A stretch of 64,000 nt of DNA from Gammaproteobacteria bacterium (GCA_016125505.1 WGLP01000006.1:62001-126000), one strand, 5' to 3'. Shown: positions 26,738 to 35,861, counted from the first letter of the stretch. A program made the numbers and translations. Notes: generated by a model not told the origin, from the sequence alone.

Positions 26738-26930
26738 TCAGCGTGAGCGCTCTTACCTGCCATTAATGGCGTCAAACCATCAGTTTGGCATTCGTTATCA
26801 ATCCAGCACTCAGGCTGCACATTCCTTAAACAATAGTGGTCAGCGATTTACTCCGCTTTTATACTTAACATAAATCAATGTTGGTTGGCCTCAATGCGCA
26901 TATTCTTCACCAGACAGCGGGAGCATCATT

Positions 26931-27404
26931 ATGAATAAAGTCTATCTGGGCATCATCGCCATTCTGGTCATCATCATTGTTGCTGGTGTCTATAAATTCA
27001 TGATCGCCGGCAGCGGGCTCAAGAGTACGGATGGCCGTGTGACCCTGCAACTGGAACCGGGCGAGCGGGATCTGGTGTTGACGGAGATGCGCGGATTTTT
27101 GCTCAGCGTTCAGCAGATCGTCAAAGGCGCATCGGAAAACGATATGAAACTGGTTGCCGAATACGCCAGGAAGGCGGGTCGTGCCGCCCAGGCGGATGTC
27201 CCGCCTTCACTGATGGGCAAGCTGCCGATAGAATTCAAACAGCTTGGCTTTGATACTCACAGCAAATTCGATCAACTGGCCATGGATGCCTCCGAGCTTG
27301 GCGACGCCAATCATGTCCTGACAGAGTTAACCACCCTCATGAATAACTGCGTCGCCTGCCATGCCAGCTATCGTATCGATCCCGTGCCCCAGCCCGGTAA
27401 ATAA
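26931..27404 (+). CDS. Membrane-anchored cytochrome c'-like protein
   Basis: A 157-residue protein. One N-terminal helix (residues 4-26) serves as anchor or uncleaved signal. The body is mostly helical and ends with a single heme-binding CVACH near residue 145, the C-terminal position typical of cytochrome c' and c-556 four-helix bundles. It would face the periplasm and carry electrons or bind small gases. GGGAG lies ahead of the ATG. The next gene starts 14 bases after its stop. Confidence 0.85.
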   Translation: MNKVYLGIIAILVIIIVAGVYKFMIAGSGLKSTDGRVTLQLEPGERDLVLTEMRGFLLSVQQIVKGASENDMKLVAEYARKAGRAAQADVPPSLMGKLPIEFKQLGFDTHSKFDQLAMDASELGDANHVLTELTTLMNNCVACHASYRIDPVPQPGK

Positions 27405-27417
27405 CTTATATTGCATA

Positions 27418-27690
27418 ATGAGCAAGGTATGCGCCCTCTGCGGCTCCGGCAAGTTTATTACCTTTCACCATCTCATCCCGAGATCCTGTCACAGCAACAA
27501 GTGGTTCAGGAAGCATTTTGACAAATCAGACATGAAGGAGCGCGGCATCGATATCTGCCGACGATGCCACTCTTTTATCCACAAAAAGTTTTCCGAGAAA
27601 GTGCTGGCGCGTGAGCTCAATACCCTGGAAAAACTGAGAGACAACGAGACGATTCATGCCTATATTAAGTGGGCAAGCAAACACCATTAG
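27418..27690 (+). CDS. HNH-like zinc protein
   Basis: A 90-residue protein from the ATG at 27418. Zinc pairs CALCG and CRRCH flank HHLIPR, the pattern of HNH-type endonucleases (His-His-x3-R, then GIDICRRCHSFIHKKF). The usual distal Asn is unclear, so nuclease activity is not certain. Helical C-terminal region follows. It lies directly behind the cytochrome gene; co-transcription is possible but no functional link is evident. Confidence 0.75.
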   Translation: MSKVCALCGSGKFITFHHLIPRSCHSNKWFRKHFDKSDMKERGIDICRRCHSFIHKKFSEKVLARELNTLEKLRDNETIHAYIKWASKHH

Positions 27691-27721
27691 ATTGGCACCA
27701 TAATAAAAAGGAGATTGCCCC

Positions 27722-28117
27722 ATGAATCTGGCTCCCTGGGCGCCTCGCGTCCTGTCCGTCCTGCGCGTTGTCAGCGCTTATCTGTTTCTGCTGCATGGCA
27801 GCGCCAAGCTTTTACATATCCCGCACATCGCCCACTTCGATGGGGTACGCCTGCTCTCCCTGACGGGTGTGGCCGGGATCCTGGAACTGGTGGGCGGCGC
27901 CTTGTTGTTGCTCGGTGTATTGACCCGGCCGGTGGCCTTCATCCTGTCGGGCGAAATGGCGTTCGCCTACTTCATGGCCCATGCCTCCAAGGGTAACGCA
28001 TTACTGCCGCTGACCAATGGCGGTGACGCCGCTGTGCTGTACTGTTTCATTTTCCTGTATATCGCCGTGGCTGGCGGTGGCAGCTGGGGCCTCGACCGAC
28101 TGTACGGACGCAGATAA
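27722..28117 (+). CDS. DoxX-family membrane protein (first copy)
   Basis: A 131-residue inner-membrane protein with four helices. Typical features: LRVVSAYLFLLHGSAKLL, GILELVGGALLLLGVLTRPVA and EMAFAYFMAHASKG. DoxX relatives are small quinol- or thiosulfate-linked membrane subunits, but most have no known function. AAAAGGAG precedes the ATG. The next gene begins four bases after its stop and is probably co-translated. A second DoxX gene lies at 34130. Confidence 0.9.
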   Translation: MNLAPWAPRVLSVLRVVSAYLFLLHGSAKLLHIPHIAHFDGVRLLSLTGVAGILELVGGALLLLGVLTRPVAFILSGEMAFAYFMAHASKGNALLPLTNGGDAAVLYCFIFLYIAVAGGGSWGLDRLYGRR

Positions 28118-28120
28118 GTC

Positions 28121-28651
28121 ATGAAGCTGAACAGCGACATGACGATCAATAACAAGGTCTACCCGAAAGGGTCAGAACTGCCCTGGTATTCCGTTTATCC
28201 CTTCTTCCTCGTGCACATGCTCATGTTCGGCGGGTCCGGTTTTTTCATGGCCTATGCGAGCAAGGGGCCACCGATTGGTTTTCTCTACGCCCACGGTGGT
28301 TTTGCCATCTTCGTGTATACGATATTTTATCTGGCGATGTTCGGGCGCGACGAAGTTAAATGGATGTTTATCAATGCCGCACTCGGCATCTTCGGCATCT
28401 ACACCCAGATCAGCTGGATCCTCGCGCTCTTTGGGAAGAATATCGACGACTATCCCTTCTACGTCCATGTCGTTCCGTTTTTGTATTTTATCCTGTACAC
28501 GTTTTTACTGCGGCATGCCTTTCTGGACATTCTCGGCGCGAGAGATGACGACAATAAGCGCAAGAAAGTGGAATTTGCCTATGTCGTCATCTCTATCGTC
28601 ATCTATGGCGGGACGTATTTACTGGAAAGATCCGGCGCGTCTATTGTTTGA
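28121..28651 (+). CDS. Hypothetical membrane protein coupled to DoxX
   Basis: A 176-residue protein with four to five hydrophobic helices (about 28-46, 56-72, 80-102, 112-130 and 150-168) and a charged loop (LGARDDDNKRKKVEF) before the last. Family not recognised. It is spaced three bases after the DoxX stop, so the two products may form a membrane unit. No metal-binding motif stands out. Confidence 0.75.
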   Translation: MKLNSDMTINNKVYPKGSELPWYSVYPFFLVHMLMFGGSGFFMAYASKGPPIGFLYAHGGFAIFVYTIFYLAMFGRDEVKWMFINAALGIFGIYTQISWILALFGKNIDDYPFYVHVVPFLYFILYTFLLRHAFLDILGARDDDNKRKKVEFAYVVISIVIYGGTYLLERSGASIV

Positions 28652-28788
28652 ACAGCCGCGCAGTTAGTTACACAAGTGTTATAAATCCGACATCCTGGCT
28701 TCATACACGCCGCTTACCCTAACGCGGCATTCAGCCTTCCCGAATGCATCCAATTCCTTTCCTAACCTATTTTGGGAGTGTATTCATT

Positions 28789-29859
28789 ATGGAACTAAAA
28801 AAAATACTGGCGACGTTTGCCGTGAGTGCCGCCATGATCGGCAGCGTACACGCGCATGACTTCAAGGGTGACCACGGCTGGCACGGCAAGCACGAGAAGT
28901 ACACCATCGCCCTGTTTGGCGATATGCCGTACGGCGCACTGGGCAAGGCGCAATATCCCAACCTCATTGCCGATGTCAACGCGGCCCATGTTGCGTTTTC
29001 GGTATTCGATGGCGACCTGAAATCCGGCGGTGACGGTGCGTGTACCGATGAGAACCTGTACTTCCCGGCACAGGAAAACTTCGGCAAGTTCGAACAGCCG
29101 CTGGTCTTCCTGGTCGGCGACAATGACTGGACCGATTGCTGGGGACGTTACGGGCCGACCACGACCGCACCGGGCGCCGACGATCCGATCGAGCGTCTGC
29201 AACACGAACGCGATCTGTTCTTCAGTACACCGTACAGCCTTGGCCAGCGCAAGATGCGCCTGACCCGCCAGTCCGACATGGGCGGTGAGTATTCACTGTA
29301 TTCCGAAAACGTGCGCTGGAAATACGGCCCGGTCGTCTACATCGGTCTGAACATGCAGGGCTCCAATGACAACTATCCTTACTACGGTGTCGATGGCGAA
29401 ACTCGTTCAGCGGATGAGATCGAACGTCAGCGTGCCGAGGAAGTGGCACGCAAGGCAGCCAACCTCGCCTGGCTCAAGGATGGTTTCGACTATGCCAAGC
29501 AAGTCGGCGCGCTGGGTGTCATGGTCATTGCGCAGGTGGACCTGAACTTTAACAATGAGTACAAGCTGGCCGACAGCCGTTCCTGGGATGCCTTCCCGGA
29601 TTACATCAATGCCCTGCGTGATGCCGCCCTCGCCTTCCCCGGTCAGGTCGCTTACGTACACGGTGATGCCCACTACTTCAAGATGGACAAGCCGTTGTCC
29701 GGTCCGCAAGGTGGCGTTGTCGCCAACTTCACCCGCGTGGAAACCTTCGGTGCGCGCAATACGCACTGGGTCAGCGCGACCATCGACACCAAAAATCCGA
29801 ATCTGTTTATCTTCGAACCGCGTATCGTGCCGGCCAATGTGGATAAAACGGTAAATTAA
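28789..29859 (+). CDS. Exported metallophosphoesterase-like protein
   Basis: A 356-residue protein from the ATG at 28789, which follows GGGAGTG. A signal peptide ends at VHAHD (about residue 22). Calcineurin-like metal motifs: GDMPY, FDGDLKSGGDG, LVGDNDWTDCW and YVHGDAHYFK, supplying the Asp, Asn and His ligands. It would hydrolyse a phosphoester in the periplasm or outside; substrate unknown. The next gene is PhoX-like, so a phosphate-scavenging context is plausible. Terminator directly downstream. Confidence 0.85.
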   Translation: MELKKILATFAVSAAMIGSVHAHDFKGDHGWHGKHEKYTIALFGDMPYGALGKAQYPNLIADVNAAHVAFSVFDGDLKSGGDGACTDENLYFPAQENFGKFEQPLVFLVGDNDWTDCWGRYGPTTTAPGADDPIERLQHERDLFFSTPYSLGQRKMRLTRQSDMGGEYSLYSENVRWKYGPVVYIGLNMQGSNDNYPYYGVDGETRSADEIERQRAEEVARKAANLAWLKDGFDYAKQVGALGVMVIAQVDLNFNNEYKLADSRSWDAFPDYINALRDAALAFPGQVAYVHGDAHYFKMDKPLSGPQGGVVANFTRVETFGARNTHWVSATIDTKNPNLFIFEPRIVPANVDKTVN

Positions 29860-29881
29860 GCTTAATCAACATGCAATGTGG

Positions 29882-29915
29882 CGGCGTTCCGTGCAACACG
29901 GAACGCCGTTTTTAT
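29882..29915 (+). terminator. Strong intrinsic terminator
   Basis: A 12-bp stem CGGCGTTCCGTG/CACGGAACGCCG with loop CAA, followed by TTTTTATTT. It separates the metallophosphoesterase gene from the PhoX-like gene. Confidence 0.93.
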
Positions 29916-29920
29916 TTACG

Positions 29921-29949
29921 CGTCATCGCAATGTCATCGCCGTTTCATC
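29921..29949 (+). promoter_or_regulatory. Pho-box-like triple repeat before the PhoX-like gene
   Basis: CGTCATC, TGTCATC and TTTCATC start at 29921, 29932 and 29943, exactly 11 bases apart. PhoB sites are TGTCA-type heptamers in direct repeat with an 11-base period. The array lies 45 bases before the start codon. This predicts phosphate-starvation control. Confidence 0.6.
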
Positions 29950-29993
29950 TTGCTCTGACAATCTTTCACAAAACCTAGCTAAGGAGTTATTAC

Positions 29994-31442
29994 ATGAAAA
30001 CCCTGACCATGATTACCGCATTGAGTCTGGCGGCATGCAGCACCGTCGCCCTGGCTCACGATCGTTACGACCATTTTGATCACTATGACCGTCACGATTT
30101 TGATTTCGGACAATTCCGCGACGCGGCATTGCTGAATCAGTCCCGTCAACTGTTCGGTGTGATCAGTCCGCTGACCAGCGCCTCCACCAACAGCGTGGAT
30201 GCCGCGACTGCCGAAGCCAATCCCCTGTCCATGCTGAACACGGCCCGTGGCCTGCGCGCCCGCGTCGTTTCCGCCGAAGCCAACCTCGGCGCCAACATCG
30301 ACATGATGGCCCTGTGGCCAAACGCCAAGAACCCGAGCTACCTGATCGCCTGTAACGAACAAGGCTCCGACAAGCCGGGTGTGCAACGCATCAACATCAA
30401 GACCGGCGCCGTCGAAACCATCCTCACCGGCACCACCTCCTGCGACCCGGCACACGTTACGCCCTGGGGTACCGTCCTCATCGCAGAAGAAGCTGGCAGC
30501 AAGGGCCGCGTGTTCGAGATCCTGGATCCGCTGCACACCACCGGCGTCACCATCAACAACGCTGACAACACCACGTCTGATCCTGAACACGTCATCTATC
30601 GTTCAGCCATGGGTAACCTGTCATTTGAAGGCGTCGCCATTTATCCGAACGGCGTGATCTACTATGGTGATGAAAACCGTCCGAGCAAAGGCACCGGCGG
30701 CGGCGCATACTTCAAGTTCATCCCGAGCAAGTTGTGGGAAGGCGGCGCGGCCATCACCAGTCTGGCGGACTCCCCACTGGCGGAAGGCCAGGTCTATGGC
30801 CTGCGCCTGGGTAAACGCAGTGGCAACACCGACTACGGTCAGGGCACCAACACCGGTCTGGGCACCTGGGTCATGGTCCCGAATTCCGATGGCGCCAACC
30901 TGCGCGCTGTGGCGGCTGACCTGAGCCTCACCGGCTACTATCGTCCGGAAGACGCCGACATCGATGGCAAGTCACTGGCCAAGGGTCTGGTCCGTTTCTG
31001 CGCCAACAACACCGGCAACGAAGAAAACGACAAGAGCTGGGGCGAAACCATCTGCGTGACCGACGGTAGCCTGACGGATGCCGCTGCCAACCTGGCGACA
31101 CCGGAAGTGCAATACTTCGTGATCGGCAACAAGGACATCTCCATGATGGACAACATTGCCTATCAACCGGGCCGCGGTAACTGGATGATTCATGAAGACC
31201 GCGATGCCGTGGGCATGACCGGCGACGGTTATCCGTTCAATGACAGCATCTGGCTGTGCCTGGAAGACGGCGGCGATATCGATACCCTGTCAGACGGTTG
31301 CGTCCGCGTCATGAGCCTGAACGACCTAAACGCGGAATCCACCGGTGGTCTGTTCGACGCCTATGGCAAGCGTTACTTCTTCAGCATTCAACACAACATC
31401 ACCGGCCACGGCGTTATCGTGGAAGTCACCGGCTGGCGCTAA
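29994..31442 (+). CDS. PhoX/DUF839-family exported protein
   Basis: A 482-residue protein: signal peptide (residues 1-21, cut after ALA), a His/Asp-rich stretch (about 22-40) and a beta-propeller-type body. PhoX-like features include IACNEQG, VTPWGTVLIAEE, FEGVAIYPNGVIYYGDENR and MDNIAYQPGRGNWMIHED. Classical PhoX enzymes use Ca/Fe and a Tat signal; this one has a Sec-like signal and is shorter. It may be a periplasmic phosphatase, consistent with the upstream Pho-box-like repeats and the metallophosphoesterase neighbour. Good RBS (AAGGAG). Confidence 0.85.
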   Translation: MKTLTMITALSLAACSTVALAHDRYDHFDHYDRHDFDFGQFRDAALLNQSRQLFGVISPLTSASTNSVDAATAEANPLSMLNTARGLRARVVSAEANLGANIDMMALWPNAKNPSYLIACNEQGSDKPGVQRINIKTGAVETILTGTTSCDPAHVTPWGTVLIAEEAGSKGRVFEILDPLHTTGVTINNADNTTSDPEHVIYRSAMGNLSFEGVAIYPNGVIYYGDENRPSKGTGGGAYFKFIPSKLWEGGAAITSLADSPLAEGQVYGLRLGKRSGNTDYGQGTNTGLGTWVMVPNSDGANLRAVAADLSLTGYYRPEDADIDGKSLAKGLVRFCANNTGNEENDKSWGETICVTDGSLTDAAANLATPEVQYFVIGNKDISMMDNIAYQPGRGNWMIHEDRDAVGMTGDGYPFNDSIWLCLEDGGDIDTLSDGCVRVMSLNDLNAESTGGLFDAYGKRYFFSIQHNITGHGVIVEVTGWR

Positions 31443-31465
31443 GTTCTCACGAACCTGTGCCTGAA

Positions 31466-31499
31466 ACGCGTGCCGAAGCAATTCGGCACGCGTTTTTTA
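31466..31499 (+). terminator. Strong intrinsic terminator
   Basis: ACGCGTGCCGAA, loop GCAA, TTCGGCACGCGT with TTTTTATTT. It ends the PhoX-like transcript and abuts the stop of the convergent cytochrome gene. Confidence 0.92.
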
Positions 31500-31500
31500 T

Positions 31501-33219
31501 TTAGAGCAGGCTGTGCGTAACCGAGGCGACGGTCTCCGCGCGCAACTTCGCGCCGTTAAACAGGCCTTCGAACATCGCAATCTCCGGATGCTGATTGTCG
31601 CGGAACAGGTCCTTCATGAATCCATAGGCCAGTGCCTGGTATTTCAGCTCCGCGGTAAAGCTGACCCCATCGTCCGAGTCCAACGGGATGCGGTAGGTGA
31701 TGAGGTCGCTGCCTGAATTGAAATTGGTATCGATCATGGCGCCGCCGATGACCTTGATGTCATCGACCACGCTGTTTTTGTCGAAGCCCGGTGGAGGGAT
31801 CCGATTGTCCTTGATAAACGAGGCCGCGCGCAGCAAGGTATAGGTCACGTTGTGATCCGTATCCTGCATGATCGCCTCGTAGATCTGGACCTGCTCGGGC
31901 CGGGTGATTTCATCGTAGTGCGGTTCGTAACGCGTCAGGTCGCTATCCGCATCGGCGCTGACGATGCTGCCGTCCGGATTGGTCTTGCCGGACTCAAACA
32001 CGATCTTGCCATTCTCGTCGCGCACGACAAAATGGATGTAGGCGCGCCGCGAGGGAAAACTGGTGGGGAACTTGTGACCGGAGCGGTTATTGATCCGCAG
32101 CTGGACGATCAATTCGTGATCCGCATGCTCCTCACTCACCACGTCGATATCGGCGGCGGTTGTCAGCATGTCACGCGCACGTATGATCGCCGTATCAAAG
32201 CCGGTAGTTGTGATACCCAGGGTGGCCTTGTTTTGCGCCAGGATATCGAGCATGGTGGTGTTGGCGCCCACCAGGGTGTGCCGCGCGAATTTGTCCCGCG
32301 CCGTCAGGTTCATGGGCCGCGTGGAGATCACCACGCCATCGGTTTTCGGCATGTGGCAATCCTGGCAACTGCGGACAGCCGCACCCGCGGCAAAGCTGCT
32401 GTTTTCCCACTCGGTGTAGACCATCTGTTCCGGAAATTCGCTTGCGATGGTTGTACTCACGACAGCACCCGCGCTATCGACAAAGGGTGTCTTGAGATTG
32501 TGGCAGGTGGCACACATCGCGGAATCCGTCATATGCGACGCGTATGTTGGCAGAAAGCCGGTAGTGGTCAGCATGGGGTTGAGTGCCGGGTCCGCGTATT
32601 GACCAAATGCCGTGCGTTCCGAGGCACTCAGGTCCACCAGACTGAACTTCCCGGAGAATCCTTCGAGGGTCCCCAGCTTGCCGTCATCCTCGATCTGATG
32701 ACACGCGGTACAACTGACGCCATCCATCGTGTGGTTGTAATAGGCATTTTGCGGATTCAGAAAACCCGTCCCGAATAATTCCACCGGTGCGCCATCATAG
32801 GCGGCCTCCACATTCGCCATCGGTGCATGACAACGCGAGCATTTCTCGTCGAGTGCCGGTTTCAATGCGGGATTGCGCCGGATTTCACTGGCCACCTTGG
32901 CGCGCCAGAACGGATCGCGCGTGGCATTGGCCATCATCGAGGTTGACCAGTCGGCCTCAATCGATACATCGCTGCCGGCTGCATCGGTCAGGGTATTGTG
33001 GCAGGAGGCGCAATTGCCTGAACCGGAGAAGTGGGTGGATTTAAAGTTTGCATCGCTCGCCACGATGGGCAATATGCTGGTCTCGTCCGCGACAGTGACC
33101 TCCGCCGCGCTGCTACTCGACTCAGTCCCGCCACCGCCGCATGCCGCCAACAACAAGAATGAGAAAAACAGGGAAGCCGTCCTCGCTCTGCTGGCGAGTT
33201 GATTTGATAATGTGTCCAT
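31501..33219 (-). CDS. Pentaheme c-type cytochrome lipoprotein
   Basis: A 572-residue protein from the ATG at 33219. The lipobox LLLAAC predicts a lipid anchor. Five CXXCH sites (CASCH, CSRCH, CTACH, CATCH and CQDCH) lie in the first half. The segment CQDCHMPKTDGV recalls nitrite-reductase-like and cytochrome c-554-type proteins. The C-terminal half (about 330-572) is heme-free and partly beta-rich with RINNRSGHKFPTSFPSRRAYIHF. It should be periplasmic or at the outer membrane and carry electrons; the substrate cannot be told from sequence. Single gene. Confidence 0.88.
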   Translation of the reverse strand: MDTLSNQLASRARTASLFFSFLLLAACGGGGTESSSSAAEVTVADETSILPIVASDANFKSTHFSGSGNCASCHNTLTDAAGSDVSIEADWSTSMMANATRDPFWRAKVASEIRRNPALKPALDEKCSRCHAPMANVEAAYDGAPVELFGTGFLNPQNAYYNHTMDGVSCTACHQIEDDGKLGTLEGFSGKFSLVDLSASERTAFGQYADPALNPMLTTTGFLPTYASHMTDSAMCATCHNLKTPFVDSAGAVVSTTIASEFPEQMVYTEWENSSFAAGAAVRSCQDCHMPKTDGVVISTRPMNLTARDKFARHTLVGANTTMLDILAQNKATLGITTTGFDTAIIRARDMLTTAADIDVVSEEHADHELIVQLRINNRSGHKFPTSFPSRRAYIHFVVRDENGKIVFESGKTNPDGSIVSADADSDLTRYEPHYDEITRPEQVQIYEAIMQDTDHNVTYTLLRAASFIKDNRIPPPGFDKNSVVDDIKVIGGAMIDTNFNSGSDLITYRIPLDSDDGVSFTAELKYQALAYGFMKDLFRDNQHPEIAMFEGLFNGAKLRAETVASVTHSLL

Positions 33220-33573
33220 AATGATTTCCTGCCACTGTGCGCTAACCATCGAAGCTAAAATGTATTAGCTTTTTCTTATATGCATTTCGGCGCCGGTTTT
33301 AAAGCATGAACGCACAGGTCTTGTTCATATTTGCGAAGGCATTCACATTCGGCAGTAACTTGTTAGCGCATTCACCAGGAATGATTTTCATTTCTGCGAC
33401 AAGCTATTTTCCAAGAAAAATACTCTGATATCGCCGCTGGCAACGGACAAACCACTGAATACCTGAGCTGTCTTGTGTGATAATACCCGCCAGCATGAGC
33501 GACATGGCATGGTCGGCGGTGGCATCTTCGCCTGCCATCATCGGCCATCCGCAAATAATCGCAAGGAGACACC
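33220..33573. other. 354-base intergenic region
   Basis: No gene was found between the divergent cytochrome and tautomerase genes. A weak AT hairpin AAGCTAA/TTAGCTT (33252-33271) with a T-run follows the cytochrome start region. The remainder should hold two promoters, but no convincing boxes were seen. Confidence 0.55.
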
Positions 33574-33969
33574 ATGCCAAGCGTACTCATTGAAGTTCGA
33601 CGCAAATACAACGCCGCCCAGGAAGTGGCGATTATGGAAGCCGTGCATGCCGCCTTGCGTGATGCGTTCAAGATCATGTCAAACGATAAAAATGTGCGGC
33701 TCATCGCCCATGAGCCGCATCGCTTCATGTGTCCACCGGATCGCGAAAAGCCCGATCGTTACACCCACATCAGCATTGATGCCTTTGCCGGGCGTTCGCT
33801 CGACGCGAAACGCAATCTGTACCGGACTATTGTCAACAACCTGGAACCGCTGGGCATTCCGAAAGACCATGTCAAAATCCTGCTGCGCGAAATCCCGAAA
33901 GAAGACTGGGGTATCCGGGGTGGTCAGGCCGCTTGTGACGTGGATTTAGGCTACAAGATCGACGTGTAA
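33574..33969 (+). CDS. Tautomerase-superfamily protein
   Basis: A 131-residue protein starting Met-Pro, giving the N-terminal Pro that acts as general base in the 4-oxalocrotonate tautomerase superfamily. The body PSVLIEVRRKY, YTHISIDAFAGRSLDAKRNLY and DHVKILLREIPKEDWGIRGGQAA fits a fused two-unit tautomerase. AAGGAG precedes the ATG. Substrate unknown. No operon partner; the next gene lies 160 bases on. Confidence 0.88.
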   Translation: MPSVLIEVRRKYNAAQEVAIMEAVHAALRDAFKIMSNDKNVRLIAHEPHRFMCPPDREKPDRYTHISIDAFAGRSLDAKRNLYRTIVNNLEPLGIPKDHVKILLREIPKEDWGIRGGQAACDVDLGYKIDV

Positions 33970-34129
33970 TTCGTATAGCACGTTGCCGTTTCGTGCTGAC
34001 GTCAACAGGCTCTGGTCGAAAAGCTATCGGACATTTAGATAGATATGGCGAAATATTTGCGCTTATTCATCAAATATCTTCAAGTTAAGCTTGTCACATT
34101 CCTACACTTCACCATCAAGGAGCATAAAA

Positions 34130-34498
34130 ATGAATAATGTTGTGAATCTTGTCGGCCGGATCCTGTTGGCACAAATCTTTATCATCGCCGGCGTCGGTAA
34201 AATCTTCGGCTACGCCGGTACCGCGGCCTATATGGCGGCCATGGGTGTGCCCGGCGCACTGCTACCCCTGGTTATTGCGCTGGAAATCGGTGGCGGCCTG
34301 TTACTGATCATCGGCTGGAAAACCAAATGGGTGGCATTCGCCCTGGCCGCATTCTGTATCGTGGCCGGCCTGATCTTTCACCACAACTTCGCCGATATGA
34401 CGCAACGGATCATGTTCATGAAGAACCTTGCCATCGCCGGCGGCTTTTTAATCCTGGCCATGAGCGGCCCCGGCGCGCTGAGCGTCGACAAGAAATAA
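34130..34498 (+). CDS. DoxX-family protein (YqjF-like, second copy)
   Basis: A 122-residue membrane protein from the ATG at 34130, behind AAGGAGC. Four helices with the DoxX patterns GRILLAQIFIIAGVGKIFGY and LPLVIALEIGGGLLLIIGWKTKW. It is followed after 67 bases by a glutathionyl-hydroquinone reductase gene, the same order as yqjF-yqjG of Escherichia coli, so a quinone or redox-linked role is inferred. Confidence 0.9.
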   Translation: MNNVVNLVGRILLAQIFIIAGVGKIFGYAGTAAYMAAMGVPGALLPLVIALEIGGGLLLIIGWKTKWVAFALAAFCIVAGLIFHHNFADMTQRIMFMKNLAIAGGFLILAMSGPGALSVDKK

Positions 34499-34565
34499 AA
34501 CTGTCACGCACACTGGATGGCAGCCACTGCCATCCAGTGCCTTCCCCGGTTAACGAGGTAATCTG

Positions 34566-35549
34566 ATGAGCTTGATGCAAAATGGAAAACTGCTGGACGA
34601 CTGGCTGACATCCGAGACCGAAAACGGCGAGTTCGTCCGCAAGGATTCCCAGTTTCGCCACTGGGTGACGGTGGATGGCAGCGCCGGCCCCAGCGGTAAC
34701 GCGGGTTTCAAGGCCGAACCCGGGCGTTACCATTTATATGTGTCGTACGCCTGTCCCTGGGCTCATCGCACCCTGATCTTTCGCAAACTCAAGCAGCTCG
34801 ACGATGTGATTTCGGTATCGGTCGTGCATCCACACATGGACGCCAAGGGCTGGGACTTTCACGATTATCCCGGTGCCACCGGCGATAGCCTGTACGGCGC
34901 CGAGTATATGCATGAACTCTACAGTCGTGCCGACCCTGACTACTCCGGCATCGTGACCGTCCCCGTGCTCTGGGACAAGCACCAACACACCATCGTCAAT
35001 AATGAGTCCTCGGAAATCATTCGCATGTTGAACAGCGCGTTTGACGCCTGGGGCGATACCAGCGTGGACCTGTATCCGCAAACATTACGTGGCGCGATAG
35101 ACACCATCAATCAACAGGTCTACGACGGCGTGAACAACCGGGTGTACCAGGTCGGCTTTGCACAGACACAGTCCGCGTACGAACACAACGTCGACAGCCT
35201 GTTCGCCACCCTGGATGATCTGGACAACCGGCTGTCGCGACAGCGCTATTTGACCGGTGAACGCATCACCGAAGCGGATTGGCGTCTGTTTCCGACCTTG
35301 ATCCGGTTCGATGCCGTCTACGTCGGTCACTTCAAGTGCAACCTGCGACGCATTGCGGATTACCCGAATTTGTTTAATTATCTGCTGGAGTTATACCAGT
35401 GGCCCGGCATCGCCGAGACCGTGAACTTCGATCATATCAAGCAGCATTATTATTACAGCCACCCGGAAATCAACCCGACCCGCATCGTGCCGAAAGGTCC
35501 GCTCCAGGATTTAGGACAGGCGCACAACCGAAATAATCTTAAAAGATAA
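34566..35549 (+). CDS. yqjG: Glutathionyl-hydroquinone reductase (YqjG/ECM4 type)
   Basis: A 327-residue Xi-class glutathione transferase. The active-site Cys lies in YVSYACPWAHRTLIFRKLK (near residue 63). The N-terminal thioredoxin fold continues through NNESSEIIRMLNSAF, and the C-terminal all-helical domain contains LFATLDDLDNRLSRQRYLTGERITEADWRLFPTLIRFD. Such enzymes reduce glutathionyl-hydroquinones using glutathione. Start and length fit the family. GAGGTAATCTG precedes the ATG. Paired with a DoxX gene. Confidence 0.95.
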   Translation: MSLMQNGKLLDDWLTSETENGEFVRKDSQFRHWVTVDGSAGPSGNAGFKAEPGRYHLYVSYACPWAHRTLIFRKLKQLDDVISVSVVHPHMDAKGWDFHDYPGATGDSLYGAEYMHELYSRADPDYSGIVTVPVLWDKHQHTIVNNESSEIIRMLNSAFDAWGDTSVDLYPQTLRGAIDTINQQVYDGVNNRVYQVGFAQTQSAYEHNVDSLFATLDDLDNRLSRQRYLTGERITEADWRLFPTLIRFDAVYVGHFKCNLRRIADYPNLFNYLLELYQWPGIAETVNFDHIKQHYYYSHPEINPTRIVPKGPLQDLGQAHNRNNLKR

Positions 35550-35626
35550 GCCGGGCCGGAATTGAGATCTATACTTAGACTAAAGCGGTATATGACCAAT
35601 TCAACCACTGAATATAGGAAATTACC

Positions 35627-35848
35627 ATGTTACTCAAAGAACGCAGCAATGGGCATATGGTGGAGATCCTGGACCTGTTGGATCTGATGAATCTGAACCG
35701 TGGCGATGTCCTCGGGTGTTATCAGGAAGGTGAAGAGCAACAGGACCCGGAAGTTTTCAGGAAATCGGACCTGGTCTTTTTATCCGGCGAGGCGCTGCCG
35801 CGTTGCTGGACGGATCCCCATTACCGTGATGCCGAATTGACCCACTGA
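35627..35848 (+). CDS. Small hypothetical protein
   Basis: A 73-residue soluble acidic protein: ERSNGHMVEILDLLDLMNLNRGDVLG, then EEQQDPEVFRKSDLVFLSGEALPRCWTDPHYR. Relatives of this pattern are widespread in proteobacteria without a known function. AGGAAA precedes the ATG. No neighbour in the same direction follows. Confidence 0.7.
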   Translation: MLLKERSNGHMVEILDLLDLMNLNRGDVLGCYQEGEEQQDPEVFRKSDLVFLSGEALPRCWTDPHYRDAELTH

Positions 35849-35861
35849 CAGGAAGACTGAC

